DNA from: Psittacicella hinzii
GTDB taxonomy: Bacteria > Pseudomonadota > Gammaproteobacteria > Enterobacterales > Psittacicellaceae
NCBI RefSeq assembly: GCF_003585885.1
Contig: NZ_NRHC01000002.1
Coordinates: 1 to 64,000 of the forward strand
Reading direction: 5' to 3'
DNA: 64,000 nucleotides
The notes under the pieces are model-generated. The model worked only from the letters and a program-made list of their open reading frames with translations. It did no database searches and was not told the DNA's origin. This document shows, one piece after another, positions 9,133-19,161 of this stretch (position 1 is the stretch's first letter; each line of letters opens with the position of its first letter). The translations under genes were made by a program, and so were the position numbers.

Positions 9133-10767
9133 TTAAATTCTAGCTTTAAGCTCTACTGTTAAGTTGAATACTGCTTTATCAGCTGTTGAGTCTTCATCTT
9201 TACAGTAATAACCATTACGTTCAAATTGATAAGAATCTCCAACTTTAGCTTGTTCTAAAGAAGGCTCAATAAAGCCATTAAATGTAACTAAGCTATTTGG
9301 ATTTAAAATTTCATGAATATCAAAAGATCCAGGAGTTTTGCTTGTAAATAAGTGATCATAGTGACGGAATTCAGCAGGTTTTGCAGTTTTTGCATTTACC
9401 CAGTGAATAACACCTTTCACCTTACGACCTTCTGGTTTTTTACCTAAAGTATCTTTATCGTAAGTAGCGTATACCGTTGTTACATTACCAGAAGCATCAG
9501 TTTCATATTCCTCTGCCTTGATTACATATGAACCACGTAAACGTACTTCACCTTTATGTAATAGGCGTTTAAAACCTTTGTCTTCTGTTGTAATTGCAAA
9601 ATCTTCACGCTCAATGTAAAGCTCTGGTCCAAATTCAACTACACGATTACCAAAACTCTCATTTTGTGGGTGATTTGAAATTGTTAAATCCTCTGTACCT
9701 TCATAGTTAGTGATAACTACTTTAATAGGATTTAATACAGCCATAGCGCGAGGAGCTTTTTCATTTAGATCATCACGAATACAAGCTTCTAATGCTTGAT
9801 ACTCTACTAAGTTATCTTGTTTTGATACCCCGATACGACGGCAGAACTCACGTAATGCAGCTGGTGTATAACCTCTACGTCTTAAACCTGCTACTGTTGG
9901 CATACGAGGGTCGTCCCAACCATTTACTAAGCCTTCATCAACTAATTGCGTTAACTTACGTTTTGAAGTTAGAACATACTCTAAATTTAAACGTGCAAAT
10001 TCATATTGATGAGGAGTTGCGTCGATAGTAATATTCTCTAATACCCAATCGTAAAGACGACGGTTATCTTGGAATTCTAAAGTACAAATTGAGTGAGTAA
10101 TCCCCTCAATCGCATCAGAAATACAGTGAGTAAAATCGTACATTGGGTAAATGCACCATTTATCACCTGTTTGGTGGTGACTTGCGAATTTAATACGGTA
10201 TAGCACAGGGTCACGCATTACCATAAATGGAGAAGCCATATCAATTTTGGCACGTAGACTTGCTTTACCTTCTGCAAATTCACCATTGCGCATTTTTTCA
10301 AATAAAGCTAAATTTTCTTCTACCGAGCGATCACGATATGGTGAGTTTTTACCTGGAGAAGTTAAATCACCACGGTACTCTCTAATTTCTTCTGGACTTA
10401 ACTCGTCTACGTAAGCTAATCCTTTTTTGATTAACTCAATTGCATAACCGTATAGTGCGTCAAAGTAATCAGATGCGTAACGTACTTCACCATCCCACTC
10501 AAAACCTAACCAACGTACATCTTTTTCAATTGACTGTACAAAGTCTACTTTTTCTTTTACTGGGTTAGTATCATCAAAACGTAAATTACATTTACCATTA
10601 AAGTCTTCTTTAATACCAAAGTTTAAACAGATTGATTTTACATGCCCAATGTGTAAATAACCATTTGGTTCAGGAGGAAAACGCGTGTAAGTTGTTTGAT
10701 ACTTACCTGAAGATAAATCTTCTTCTATAATGTTATAGATAAAATTTGAAGGGCGTTCAACCGACAT
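9133..10767 (-). CDS. glnS: Glutaminyl-tRNA synthetase
   Basis: Class I aminoacyl-tRNA synthetase that charges tRNA-Gln. The HIGH-type signature is seen as [15 protein letters not shown] (about 32-46), and the KMSKS loop as LTSKRKL (about 267-273), close to the MSKRKL of E. coli Gln[18 protein letters not shown] and the anticodon-binding beta-barrel region follow in the usual order. Length 544 aa matches the family (554 in E. coli). The GlnS-specific context DDPRMPT..GLRRRG and the lack of a GltX-type pattern argue against a glutamyl-tRNA synthetase. Confidence 0.95.
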   Translation of the reverse strand: MSVERPSNFIYNIIEEDLSSGKYQTTYTRFPPEPNGYLHIGHVKSICLNFGIKEDFNGKCNLRFDDTNPVKEKVDFVQSIEKDVRWLGFEWDGEVRYASDYFDALYGYAIELIKKGLAYVDELSPEEIREYRGDLTSPGKNSPYRDRSVEENLALFEKMRNGEFAEGKASLRAKIDMASPFMVMRDPVLYRIKFASHHQTGDKWCIYPMYDFTHCISDAIEGITHSICTLEFQDNRRLYDWVLENITIDATPHQYEFARLNLEYVLTSKRKLTQLVDEGLVNGWDDPRMPTVAGLRRRGYTPAALREFCRRIGVSKQDNLVEYQALEACIRDDLNEKAPRAMAVLNPIKVVITNYEGTEDLTISNHPQNESFGNRVVEFGPELYIEREDFAITTEDKGFKRLLHKGEVRLRGSYVIKAEEYETDASGNVTTVYATYDKDTLGKKPEGRKVKGVIHWVNAKTAKPAEFRHYDHLFTSKTPGSFDIHEILNPNSLVTFNGFIEPSLEQAKVGDSYQFERNGYYCKDEDSTADKAVFNLTVELKARI

Positions 10768-10929
10768 AAATTCTTTACCTTTTTCAAGCCAGCGTTATAA
10801 AATATTTTACGTTGCTCATTATATCATTTTAATCGAGCTAGTACTCTAGTTTATCATAAACTCCCTCATTCTCTTGCTCCAAACTACTAAAAAGTTTAAC
10901 TTCTTCATTTTAGTGTGCTATATTTAGAG

Positions 10930-10958
10930 TTGAAAAAATTATTTTTAATTCCTAAAAT
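10930..10958 (+). promoter_or_regulatory. Likely topA promoter
   Basis: TTGAAA, 17-nt spacer, TAAAAT: a good sigma-70 match 43 nt before the topA start, in the 233-nt divergent gap between glnS and topA. Confidence 0.55.
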
Positions 10959-11000
10959 GTTGCAAATTTTCAAGATCTCTAACTAACAACAGAGGCTTAC

Positions 11001-13643
11001 ATGGCAAAATCTTTAGTGATTGTTGAGTCCCCAAATAAAACCGCTACAATCAAAAAGTATCTATCAGAGGACTATATAGTTCTATCCTCAGTAGGACATA
11101 TTAGAGACCTTCCTACTAACTCTTCTTTTGCGCCTCCTGCAAAAAAAGGCGTTAAGCAAACTCAAGATCAGAAACTACAAAACGCTGTTTTAAAAATGGG
11201 TATTAACCCAACTACTTGGGAAGGTGATTTCCAAATTATGGCAGACAAGCTTAAAGTTGTAAAAGAACTTAAGCATGTTGCAAAAAATTGTGATGTTATC
11301 TACCTAGCAACCGATTTGGATCGCGAGGGAGAAGCTATTGCATGGCACCTACAAGAAGTTCTTGGACCAGGTAAAACTTATAAACGCGTAATCTTTAATG
11401 AAATTACTAAGTCAGCAATTCAAAAAGCATTTGCTAATCCTATTGAACTTAATATGGATCGTGTACATGCGCAACAAACTAGACGTTACTTAGATAGAAT
11501 TGTTGGTTTCTTAATTTCTCCACTTTTATTTAAAAAAGCTGGTCGTGGGTTATCTGCTGGACGTGTACAATCAGTAGCAACACGCTTAACGGTAGAAAGA
11601 GAGCGTGAAATTCGTGCATTTGTGCCTACTGAATACTGGCAAGTTGAAGCCAAGTCAGGTGATTTCCTGTTCAACTTACACTCAATTAATAACACACGCT
11701 TAACTACACCTTTAGATAAAAATCCTTACTTTATTGGCAATGAAGAATTAATAAAAGAACATATTGCTAATATAAAATCAGGTAAAGGAATTATTAAATC
11801 TATTGAAGTAAAAGATACGGTAACTGCACCAAAAGCACCTTTTACTACCTCTACTTTACAACAACGAGCTTCAACTGTATTAGGTTACGATGTGCGTACA
11901 ACTATGAGTATTGCCCAGTTCCTATATGAATCTGGTTATATTACTTATATGCGTACTGACTCGGTAAACATTTCACAAGACGCTCGTAATATGGCAAAAG
12001 ATTATATCTTAGCTAATTATGGTGACGATTATTGGGATGGAGAACGTAGTTACACTTCAGGAAATGATAATTCGCAAGAAGCCCATGAAGCTATTCGTCC
12101 AACTAATTTAAACGCGATTTTACCGGCGAACTCAAGAGGCTACAAACTTTATAATTTAATTAAGCAACAGTTCCTTTCTTCATTAATGTCTAATGCTGTT
12201 TTCCAAAGCACAACCATCAACTTAGAAGTTGATAACAAAGAGAACTACTTACTTAAATTCTCTGAAAGTTTATTAAAATTTGCTGGTTTCCAAAAAGTAT
12301 TTGGACGTGAACCAGATAAATTAGTTGATATAACAAGTGGCTTCACTCAAGGGCAAGAGTTATCTTTAACTCAAATAGAAGGCTTACAAAACTTTACAAG
12401 CCCTCCAAACCGCTACTCCGAAGCATCACTGGTTAAAGAGCTTGAAAAACGTTCAATTGGTAGACCATCTACCTATGCTAGCATTATTTCAACTATCCAA
12501 GAAAGAGGCTATGTAACTCTTGAAAACAAGCGCTTTATGGTGCAAAAAATTGCTGAAATTGTTACAGATAGCTTAGAAGTTAGCTTCCCTGAAATCATGG
12601 ATTATGACTTCACTGCCCAAATGGAAAAATCTTTAGACGAAATCGCTAAAGGTGATAAGTTATGGACTGAAGAACTTGATGATTTCTGGAAAGAATTTAA
12701 ACTAAAACTTATTAAGGCAGAATTACCTCCTGAAGAGGGGGGTATGCCTAATAAAGAAGTAGTTGAAACTAATTTTGAATGTCCTTCATGTCATAAGCAT
12801 AAAATGGCAATTCAGTTCTCTAAGAGCGGAACTTTCTTATCTTGTTTAGGTTATGAAGCTAAAGGTGAAGATAAGTGTAAACATTCTTTAACCTTAGTTA
12901 AAGTTGAAGACATGTTAGGCGATGAATATGTGGCTGATAAAGAACTACAACATTGTCCAAAATGTAATTCAAAATTAGAAGAGTACTTTATTGACGCTAA
13001 ACATAAAATGCAAATTTGCTCTAATGTACCTTATTGTAATTTTACTGAAGTTGAAGAAGGTAACTTTATGAAAGGTTCAAGTTTAGCTAAAGTTCCTTGT
13101 GATAAATGTGAAACAATTATGACCTTGCATATGGGACCATTTGGTCGTTATCTACGCTGTGATAATTGTGGTAACACGCGTCGTATTCTAGCTAGTGGTG
13201 AAGTAGCTCCTCCACGTAAAGAAGCAATCGAGTTCCCAGAGTTAAAATGTGAAAACGGTACTTCTTTCTTTGTACTAAGAGAATCAGCTAAAGGTATTTT
13301 CTTAGGAGCAAACAACTTCCCTCGTTGTCGTGAAACAAAACTAATTACGGTAAAAATTCTTAATCAATTCCGTGATCGCTTACCTGAACATCTGCTATAT
13401 CTTGCAGATGCTCCAGAAGAAGATCAAGAGGGTAATGATACTGTTGTCCGTTACTCTACTAAGGACAAAATTCAATTCTTAGGTTCAATTGATAAAGAAA
13501 GCAACAAGTACACTAAGTTCCGTATGGAATACCTTGATGGTGCTTGGGTAATAGTTGAAAACGCAACAACGGCTAAAAAAGCAACAGCTAAGAAAACTAC
13601 AAAAAAGGCTAAAACAACTAAGAAAAAAGTTGTTGAATCTTAA
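11001..13643 (+). CDS. topA: DNA topoisomerase I
   Basis: Type IA topoisomerase that relaxes negative supercoils. N-terminal Toprim domain: KSLVIVESPNKTATIKKYL at the start and ATDLDREGEAIAWHL at about 98-112, holding the Mg-binding acidic residues. The active-site Tyr is in GYITYMRTDS (about 313-322). Three C-terminal C4-type zinc ribbons are visible, beginning CPSCHKHK (about 594), CPKCNSKL (about 652) and CDKCETIM (about 705). The protein ends in a Lys/Ala/Thr-rich tail (AKKATAKKTTKKAK). Length 880 aa is close to E. coli TopA (865). Single gene with its own promoter and a bidirectional terminator. Confidence 0.96.
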   Translation: MAKSLVIVESPNKTATIKKYLSEDYIVLSSVGHIRDLPTNSSFAPPAKKGVKQTQDQKLQNAVLKMGINPTTWEGDFQIMADKLKVVKELKHVAKNCDVIYLATDLDREGEAIAWHLQEVLGPGKTYKRVIFNEITKSAIQKAFANPIELNMDRVHAQQTRRYLDRIVGFLISPLLFKKAGRGLSAGRVQSVATRLTVEREREIRAFVPTEYWQVEAKSGDFLFNLHSINNTRLTTPLDKNPYFIGNEELIKEHIANIKSGKGIIKSIEVKDTVTAPKAPFTTSTLQQRASTVLGYDVRTTMSIAQFLYESGYITYMRTDSVNISQDARNMAKDYILANYGDDYWDGERSYTSGNDNSQEAHEAIRPTNLNAILPANSRGYKLYNLIKQQFLSSLMSNAVFQSTTINLEVDNKENYLLKFSESLLKFAGFQKVFGREPDKLVDITSGFTQGQELSLTQIEGLQNFTSPPNRYSEASLVKELEKRSIGRPSTYASIISTIQERGYVTLENKRFMVQKIAEIVTDSLEVSFPEIMDYDFTAQMEKSLDEIAKGDKLWTEELDDFWKEFKLKLIKAELPPEEGGMPNKEVVETNFECPSCHKHKMAIQFSKSGTFLSCLGYEAKGEDKCKHSLTLVKVEDMLGDEYVADKELQHCPKCNSKLEEYFIDAKHKMQICSNVPYCNFTEVEEGNFMKGSSLAKVPCDKCETIMTLHMGPFGRYLRCDNCGNTRRILASGEVAPPRKEAIEFPELKCENGTSFFVLRESAKGIFLGANNFPRCRETKLITVKILNQFRDRLPEHLLYLADAPEEDQEGNDTVVRYSTKDKIQFLGSIDKESNKYTKFRMEYLDGAWVIVENATTAKKATAKKTTKKAKTTKKKVVES

Positions 13644-13687
13644 ATAAAAAAAATAGTCCGCTTATTTGAGCGGACTATTTTTAATTT
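13644..13687. terminator. Bidirectional terminator, topA / exbD
   Basis: AAATAGTCCGC / GCGGACTATTT stem (13651-13680), with an A-run before and a T-run after. It serves topA on plus and exbD on minus, whose stops face each other. Confidence 0.85.
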
Positions 13688-13693
13688 AAAAAC

Positions 13694-14110
13694 TTAATTT
13701 AATTTCTCTGGTTCTGAAACAAAACCAATTTTACTTATACCTGCAGACTTAACTAAATCTAGTAAGCTAATAACATATTTATAGCTTACTTCTTGATCTG
13801 CACGGATTGTAACTACAAGATCTGGATTAGTTTGAAACTCTTTGGTTAGGAGTTCTGTCAGATTTTCTTTAGTATAAACTTGATCTTTATAAAAATATTC
13901 TCCCTCTTTATTAACTACTAAAGCAACCATTTGAGGAGCTTCTATCATCTTTTGTTGTGATGATTTAGGTAAGCTAATATTTACAGAAGAGGTAAATACT
14001 GGCATAGCCAACATAAAAACAATTAGCAGAACAAGCATAACATCAACTAACGGTGTTATGTTGATTTCTGACATTTCTTCGTCTTGGGAATTAAAACTTC
14101 CAAAAGCCAT
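13694..14110 (-). CDS. exbD: Biopolymer transport protein ExbD
   Basis: Inner-membrane subunit of the TonB energy-coupling complex. The single N-terminal transmembrane helix (about 17-40) includes the ExbD/TolR signature NITPLVDVMLVLLIVF, with the proton-pathway Asp in PLVDVM. The rest is a periplasmic domain ending in the typical ISLLDLVKSAGISKIGFV. Length 138 aa matches ExbD (141 in E. coli). TolR is the alternative, but the position directly after exbB and tonB decides for ExbD. Last gene of a tonB-exbB-exbD unit; gap to exbB is 9 nt. Confidence 0.88.
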   Translation of the reverse strand: MAFGSFNSQDEEMSEINITPLVDVMLVLLIVFMLAMPVFTSSVNISLPKSSQQKMIEAPQMVALVVNKEGEYFYKDQVYTKENLTELLTKEFQTNPDLVVTIRADQEVSYKYVISLLDLVKSAGISKIGFVSEPEKLN

Positions 14111-14119
14111 TATTCCCCC

Positions 14120-14911
14120 TTACTTTTTATGTTTAGTAATAAAAGAGTTATATAGGTCATGGGCAAAACCGTCTAACTTACGATTAAAGAGACGATTTCT
14201 ACGTACAAAGATGTTGTAACACATAACCGCAGGGATAGCAACAAATAAACCAAAAGCTGTGGCAATTAGCACTTCACCAATTGGTCCTGCAATAGTTGCT
14301 ATGTTTGCGTTACCAGTAGCTGTAATTGAAATTAAAGCACGGTAAATACCCCACACAGTACCAAATAAACCAATAAATGGTGCTGTAGCTCCAATTGTTG
14401 CTAAGGCTGATAAACCACCATCTAAAGAGTTTGAAGATCTTTCTAAACTATGACGAATATTACGTTGTAAGTACTCTGCATAGTCTAAAGAATTTGACAT
14501 AACTCCTTCAGCGCGGGCAAACTCTTCTTTTGACTCAACGGCACTAGCTACTAAAGTTTTTATAAATGAATTACCCTCCATAGCCTGATATGCAGCTTCA
14601 TATGTAGGGTAGTTTTTAGAATATAGAATCTTTAAGTGCTTTTTACTTTTTGTGCTTACTAAATAAGATTTTATTGCACGGTAAATAATTACTGTCCAGC
14701 TATATACACTCATAATTACAAGAATTAAGAAGGTAAACTTTAATACGGCGTCACCTTCATTTAATAATAAGTGCATTACTCCTAAATCCGTAGTAGCTGG
14801 AGTCGTGCTTGCTAGTTGCGTAACCTCTTCGCTAATTACTTGTTGTCCTTCATTGGTAGTTGCATTCGTTTCAACTAGGTTAGCTACAGCTGATAAAAAA
14901 ATGTTAAACAT
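14120..14911 (-). CDS. exbB: Biopolymer transport protein ExbB
   Basis: MotA/TolQ/ExbB proton-channel protein, the pentameric scaffold around ExbD that feeds proton motive force to TonB. Three membrane helices are visible: about 53-75 (FLILVIMSVYSWTVIIYRAI), about 168-195 (LATIGATAPFIGLFGTVWGI) and about 212-240 (GPIGEVLIATAFGLFVAIPA). The family signature GTVWGI and the conserved TM3 stretch are intact. Length 263 aa is near E. coli ExbB (244). An N-terminal Thr/Ala-rich segment of about 45 residues precedes TM1. Between tonB and exbD on the same strand. Confidence 0.88.
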   Translation of the reverse strand: MFNIFLSAVANLVETNATTNEGQQVISEEVTQLASTTPATTDLGVMHLLLNEGDAVLKFTFLILVIMSVYSWTVIIYRAIKSYLVSTKSKKHLKILYSKNYPTYEAAYQAMEGNSFIKTLVASAVESKEEFARAEGVMSNSLDYAEYLQRNIRHSLERSSNSLDGGLSALATIGATAPFIGLFGTVWGIYRALISITATGNANIATIAGPIGEVLIATAFGLFVAIPAVMCYNIFVRRNRLFNRKLDGFAHDLYNSFITKHKK

Positions 14912-14947
14912 AATTTAAATTGTTAGAGTGATGAATTAATATTAGCT

Positions 14948-15715
14948 TTAACGCTGATCCAAATAAAATTCTATCGCAAAATCATAAGTCGATCTTACAG
15001 GAACTCCACCTTTTGTTGCTGGGATAAAGGTATAGTAGTCTCTTACTGTATTTAGCGCAGCACGATCTAGACGTGGGTAACCTGAAGACTTTTTAATTTG
15101 CACACTTGAAGGTTTACCATTTGCCTCAACCACAACAGTTAAGACCACTGTACCTTGCTCGCCTCTTTCTAAAGATTGAAAAGGGTAATTAGGTTTAGGA
15201 TTATTTAAGTATCCTCCTAGGTGATTAGCACTAGTAGCTACATCTTTACCTACTCCCTCGTTACCTTTAGCTTCACGACCTTGTGCACTTTGTTCTGTAT
15301 TACTTTTCTGGTTTTGCTTTTCTGTAGATTTTGCTTTAGGTTTAGTTTGTGGCTTTACCTTAGGTTTTGCTTTTTGCTCTACTTTAGGCTTATCCTCTAC
15401 TTTCTTTTCAGGTTCTTTTTTTTCTGGTTCTTTTTTCTCTGGTTCAGGATTAACATCTGGAGCCTCTTCTGTTTTTACCGATATAGGCTCTTGTTTCACC
15501 TCTTGTACCTGAGGAATTTCAGCAACCTCAAAAAACTCTACTTTTGCCGTAGCCTGAAATTTACCAGCAGTCTGATCTAAATAAGTATTAGAAACCAATT
15601 TAATTGGCTGATTATTGTTTGATAACAGAGCATATACTACAGCTATATGTCCAAAAATAACCATACTTAAAGCTAATAGTTTTAATCCAATTCCTTCTGA
15701 ATTATTCTCTTTCAT
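14948..15715 (-). CDS. tonB: TonB energy transducer
   Basis: Links the inner-membrane ExbBD motor to outer-membrane receptors for iron, haem or vitamin uptake. N-terminal membrane anchor at about 11-30 (LKLLALSMVIFGHIAVVYAL), including the conserved S..H pair of TonB anchors. The periplasmic spacer (about 65-165) is rich in Pro/Glu/Lys, with a three-fold EPEKK repeat. The C-terminal TonB domain follows (about 172-255: GTVVLTVVVEANGKPSSVQI, SSGYPRLDRAAL). Length 255 aa is typical. First gene of tonB-exbB-exbD, preceded by a possible Fur box. Confidence 0.9.
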   Translation of the reverse strand: MKENNSEGIGLKLLALSMVIFGHIAVVYALLSNNNQPIKLVSNTYLDQTAGKFQATAKVEFFEVAEIPQVQEVKQEPISVKTEEAPDVNPEPEKKEPEKKEPEKKVEDKPKVEQKAKPKVKPQTKPKAKSTEKQNQKSNTEQSAQGREAKGNEGVGKDVATSANHLGGYLNNPKPNYPFQSLERGEQGTVVLTVVVEANGKPSSVQIKKSSGYPRLDRAALNTVRDYYTFIPATKGGVPVRSTYDFAIEFYLDQR

Positions 15716-15739
15716 TGTGAATTGTGGATAAATCTAAAT

Positions 15740-15758
15740 AAGAATGATTAATATTAAC
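15740..15758 (-). promoter_or_regulatory. Possible Fur box upstream of tonB
   Basis: AAGAATGATTAATATTAAC matches 13 of 19 positions of the classical Fur consensus and lies 25 nt before the tonB start, just downstream of a TATACT -10-like hexamer on the minus strand (15767-15772). Iron repression of tonB is usual in gammaproteobacteria; in AT-rich DNA such matches also arise by chance. Confidence 0.35.
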
Positions 15759-15796
15759 TAGTTTAAAGTATAGCATAAAGATAATGTTAAAAAGAA

Positions 15797-15842
15797 AAAA
15801 CTAAAGCCACCTCTCAAGAAAAAGAGGTAGCTTTAGTTTTTT
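15797..15842 (-). terminator. hinT terminator
   Basis: AAAACTAAAGC..ACCTCT / AGAGGT.GCTTTAGTTTT stem with one bulge, followed on minus by TTTTTTCTTTTT. It lies 23 nt past the hinT stop. Confidence 0.8.
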
Positions 15843-15864
15843 GATTTTCGCTTAGTTCAAGTTC

Positions 15865-16206
15865 TTAAACCATTGAACCTAATTTATTTCCACCAATTAA
15901 GTGCATGTGGATATGAAAAACTTCTTGTCCAGCATCGCTATTAGTATTTACTGTTAAGCGGTATCCTGACTTATCAATGCCATATTCACGAGCTAAATGA
16001 CGAGCTACAGTAAACAGTCTACCTAATGCAGGTTCATCTGCTTCTGTAACATCATTAACTGTAGGGATTTCCTTTTTAGGAACAATTAAAAAGTGGTATT
16101 TTGCTTGTGGATTAATATCACTAAAAGCAATTACAAGGTCATCTTCATAAACAATGTTAGAAGGGATTTGACGATTAATAATTTTTGTAAAAATTGATTC
16201 GCTCAT
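15865..16206 (-). CDS. hinT: HIT-family purine nucleoside phosphoramidase (HinT-like)
   Basis: Small cytoplasmic nucleotide hydrolase. It carries the histidine-triad motif [11 protein letters not shown] (about 96-106) with the catalytic His in the HxHxH core, and the HinT start [28 protein letters not shown] (about 88-95) is the family strand before the triad. Length 113 aa is typical (119 in E. coli). Known HinT enzymes cleave AMP-lysine and similar phosphoramidates. Single gene with its own terminator. Confidence 0.9.
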   Translation of the reverse strand: MSESIFTKIINRQIPSNIVYEDDLVIAFSDINPQAKYHFLIVPKKEIPTVNDVTEADEPALGRLFTVARHLAREYGIDKSGYRLTVNTNSDAGQEVFHIHMHLIGGNKLGSMV

Positions 16207-16382
16207 AAATTAATCAAAACCTCATATAATTGTTAAAGGTACAAGTCTATAATACCTTATTTAAATAAGGAAAAGAATAGATTAAATTAATTTTTAATCT
16301 TATTTGATTTCCTATATAATTATAAAAAAGATTTCCTTTTAACTTTCCTTTATTGCAAAGGACATTTATTTATTTTATTTTT

Positions 16383-17408
16383 ATGAAGAATTCTCATTAC
16401 AGCGATGATCAAGACGCATTACATCATAGCTTAGAACATACTGATTTTCGTACAGATGCTATTTGTAGTTTAGAAACTATTAACGATTTTATTCGTTGGA
16501 CTTACTCTTACTTAAATCAAAATGATGTTTTCTTCGGTCACGGTTATGACAACGCATGGGACGAAGCACGTACTTTAGTTTTACATGTAGTTTCGTTACC
16601 ATACAATACTGATCAAGATTACCTATTAAGTGCTCGTTTAACAGAAGCTGAAAAAACTAAAATTTTAGATCTACTCTACGCACGTGTGCATAAGCGTATT
16701 CCATTAGCTTACTTAATTAATACTTCACGTTTCTTAAACCGTGAATATTATGTTGATGAACGTGTAATTATTCCTCGTTCACCAATTGGCGAGTTAATTC
16801 AAGATGGTTTTAAAGAAGTGATGCATGCTTCACCAAGTACTATTCTTGACTTATGTACAGGTTCTGGGGTTCTAGCTTTAGCTTTAGCACAACGTTTCCC
16901 AGACGCACAAGTGGATGGAATTGATATTTCTCCAGATGCGATTGATGTAGCTAATATCAACTTAGAATTAGCTAATGATCACCTTCTATCAGATCGTATG
17001 GCATTTATTGAATCAGATCTATTTAATGCTTTACCAGAAGGGATTACTTACGATTTAATTGTTTCAAATCCTCCATATGTAGATTCAGACGATTTAGCAA
17101 ATATGCCTGAAGAATTTAGACATGAGCCAAGTATCTCTTTAGGCTCTGGTGATGACGGTCTAGATATTACTGCGCGTATCCTAAATGAATCAGCAAAACA
17201 CCTAAATCAAGGTGGGGTATTAGTAGTTGAAGTTGGTAATAGTCGCTATGCCTTAGAAGAGTACCTGCCAAATGTACCATTTAACTGGTTAAATCTAGAA
17301 AATGGTGGTCATGGTGTATTCTCTTTAACGAAAAAGGATTTAGAAGAATATGCTGATGATTTTGCTAAATTTGCTCAATTCAAACTTGAGCAACAAGATA
17401 ATCAGTAA
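16383..17408 (+). CDS. prmB: Ribosomal protein L3 glutamine methyltransferase PrmB
   Basis: SAM-dependent N5-glutamine methyltransferase acting on ribosomal protein L3. Visible: SAM-binding LDLCTGSGVLALALA (about 153-167), the catalytic SNPPYVD (about 220-226) that binds the Gln amide, and the PrmB-type stretches YGHGT-like GHGYDNAWDEA, VDERVIIPRSPIGELI and EEFRHEPSISLGSG. I prefer the ATG at 16383. The frame stays open to a TTG at 16353, which would add ten residues of no family resemblance. PrmC (HemK) is the alternative, but GHGYDNAWDEA and RHEP are PrmB features. Ends at a clear terminator. Confidence 0.92.
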   Translation: MKNSHYSDDQDALHHSLEHTDFRTDAICSLETINDFIRWTYSYLNQNDVFFGHGYDNAWDEARTLVLHVVSLPYNTDQDYLLSARLTEAEKTKILDLLYARVHKRIPLAYLINTSRFLNREYYVDERVIIPRSPIGELIQDGFKEVMHASPSTILDLCTGSGVLALALAQRFPDAQVDGIDISPDAIDVANINLELANDHLLSDRMAFIESDLFNALPEGITYDLIVSNPPYVDSDDLANMPEEFRHEPSISLGSGDDGLDITARILNESAKHLNQGGVLVVEVGNSRYALEEYLPNVPFNWLNLENGGHGVFSLTKKDLEEYADDFAKFAQFKLEQQDNQ

Positions 17409-17435
17409 TCAACTTTCATATTAACTTTTTTTAAT

Positions 17436-17464
17436 AAACACAGTTGGCTTCAACTGTGTTTTTT
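17436..17464 (+). terminator. prmB terminator
   Basis: AAACACAGTTG-GCTT-CAACTGTGTTT, an 11-bp stem with a run of T at its end, 28 nt past the prmB stop and just before queA. Confidence 0.85.
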
Positions 17465-17478
17465 GAGTGTTATAAATA

Positions 17479-19113
17479 ATGATGTATGAAGTAAAGGATT
17501 ACGACTTTAATCTTCCAGAAGAACTTATTGCTCGTTTTCCTACCCCAAACCGTGATGATTCTCGTCTTCTCCACATCTTAGGAGATGATAATCAATCTAT
17601 CAATGACTTAAAATTTACTAATATTGTTGACCTAATTCCAGAAAATTCTGTTTTAGTTCGCAATAATACCAGAGTTATTCCTGCACGTTGCTATGGACGT
17701 AAACCGTCTGGAGCTAAAATTGAAGTTCTGGTAGAGCGTATTGTAAGTGAGTTTGAATTCCTAGCGCATGTTAGAGCAAACCGCAGTCCAAAACCTGGGC
17801 AAATTCTTGTTCTTGGAGAGGATAAGATTGGTGCTTCAAGTTTAAATGAGCAAGATTTTGTTTCTTTAGAAAAACTTGCTCAACAATTAAATACTGCTCA
17901 AGATTTACAAGATTTAGCAAAAGCAAACAACTACCTAGAGAAAATCCAGCAAATTCTTGACGATAAAGGTTATATCGTCATGTGTACAGGTAGATCTGGT
18001 AGTCTATTTAGATTACAAGGCTTAAATAAAGAATCAATTCTTTCTGTGCTTCAACAAATTGGTCATATGCCTCTTCCTCCATATATGGAACGTGAAGATC
18101 AAGACTCTGATACCGAAAGATACCAAACTGTGTATGCTAAAGTACCAGGAGCGGTAGCTGCTCCTACCGCTGGGTTACACTTTACCGATAACTTAATAGA
18201 AAAACTCCAAGCTAAAGGAGTTGAAATTCTAGAAGTTACACTGCATGTAGGTGCTGGTACTTTTATGCCTATAAAAGTGGATAATATCCGAGAACATCAA
18301 ATGCACGCAGAGTGGATTGAAATTAGACAAGAAGTTGCGGATAAATTAAATCAAGCTAAAAAAGCTGGTAAAAAAATCGTTGCTATAGGAACGACCTCGG
18401 TACGCTCTTTAGAAACTATGGTGCAATATAGTATCAATAAATATATTGACCAACTTGCAGATGATCACCCTAGCAAACTGTACCGTAAACTACTTACGCT
18501 TAGAGATTTGCTTGATAAAATTCCTCAAGAAAAACTTATTGAACTTTTACATGAAAGTACAGAAGTTGTTAACTTAACTCCTGAAGAAAAAGTAGCTCAA
18601 GAAGCTTTACAAAACTTTTGTGTAAGTAAAAAAAGTTTTGATCAGTTAGCATTCAACCAAGAAAGTAATGCTACATTCTTAGAACAAAGCTGGTCACTGC
18701 TGTTAAATCTAGCTCTGCAACACAAAGAGGTATTTAACTCTAGTAATCAAGCAACTTTAGATTTTATTGCAGACTTAGAACAAAGCGAAAAAGAAAAAGA
18801 TTATAGCTTTACCAACCACTACATTAATACAAAGCTAGAATTAGGAGTTGATATCCCTCTGTTACCTTACACTGGTAATACGGAAATCTTTATCCACCCA
18901 GGGCATAAAGTACACTTAGTTGACCACATTGTCACTAACTTCCACTTACCTAAGTCGACTCTTATAATGCTGGTTGCAGGATTTATTGGTTTCGATTATT
19001 GCTTAAAAGCATATAACCATGCGATTGCGCAAAAATATCGCTTTTATAGCTACGGAGATTCATCATTTATACCTAATCTCCTAGGTAATGAAGAAATCGA
19101 ATATCTACTCTAA
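17479..19113 (+). CDS. queA: tRNA ribosyltransferase-isomerase QueA, with large insertions
   Basis: Transfers the ribosyl part of SAM to 7-aminomethyl-7-deazaguanine in tRNA to form epoxyqueuosine, the step after Tgt. Core motifs are intact: YDFNLPEELIARFP (8-21), VRNNTRVIPAR, GHMPLPPYMER, PGAVAAPTAGLHFT, TLHVGAGTFMPI, GTTSVRSLE (about 304-312), VTNFHLPKSTLIMLV and YRFYSYGDSSFI. The protein is 544 aa against about 356 in E. coli. About 45 extra residues sit at about 115-165, and about 135 extra between GTTSVRSLE and TEIFIHPG (about 467). Both inserts are charged, helical-looking and free of known motifs. The conserved core suggests a working enzyme. First of queA-tgt-yajC-secD-secF. Confidence 0.92.
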   Translation: MMYEVKDYDFNLPEELIARFPTPNRDDSRLLHILGDDNQSINDLKFTNIVDLIPENSVLVRNNTRVIPARCYGRKPSGAKIEVLVERIVSEFEFLAHVRANRSPKPGQILVLGEDKIGASSLNEQDFVSLEKLAQQLNTAQDLQDLAKANNYLEKIQQILDDKGYIVMCTGRSGSLFRLQGLNKESILSVLQQIGHMPLPPYMEREDQDSDTERYQTVYAKVPGAVAAPTAGLHFTDNLIEKLQAKGVEILEVTLHVGAGTFMPIKVDNIREHQMHAEWIEIRQEVADKLNQAKKAGKKIVAIGTTSVRSLETMVQYSINKYIDQLADDHPSKLYRKLLTLRDLLDKIPQEKLIELLHESTEVVNLTPEEKVAQEALQNFCVSKKSFDQLAFNQESNATFLEQSWSLLLNLALQHKEVFNSSNQATLDFIADLEQSEKEKDYSFTNHYINTKLELGVDIPLLPYTGNTEIFIHPGHKVHLVDHIVTNFHLPKSTLIMLVAGFIGFDYCLKAYNHAIAQKYRFYSYGDSSFIPNLLGNEEIEYLL

Positions 19114-19161
19114 ATCCTTTAATTTATTTATATTTTTTGTTAGTTACTACCTAAAAAATGG

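Noticed and set aside
15221-15580. Hydrophobic plus-strand frame of 119 codons
   Set aside because: Antisense of the Pro/Glu/Lys repeat region of tonB; Phe/Leu/Cys richness is the mirror image of that repeat.
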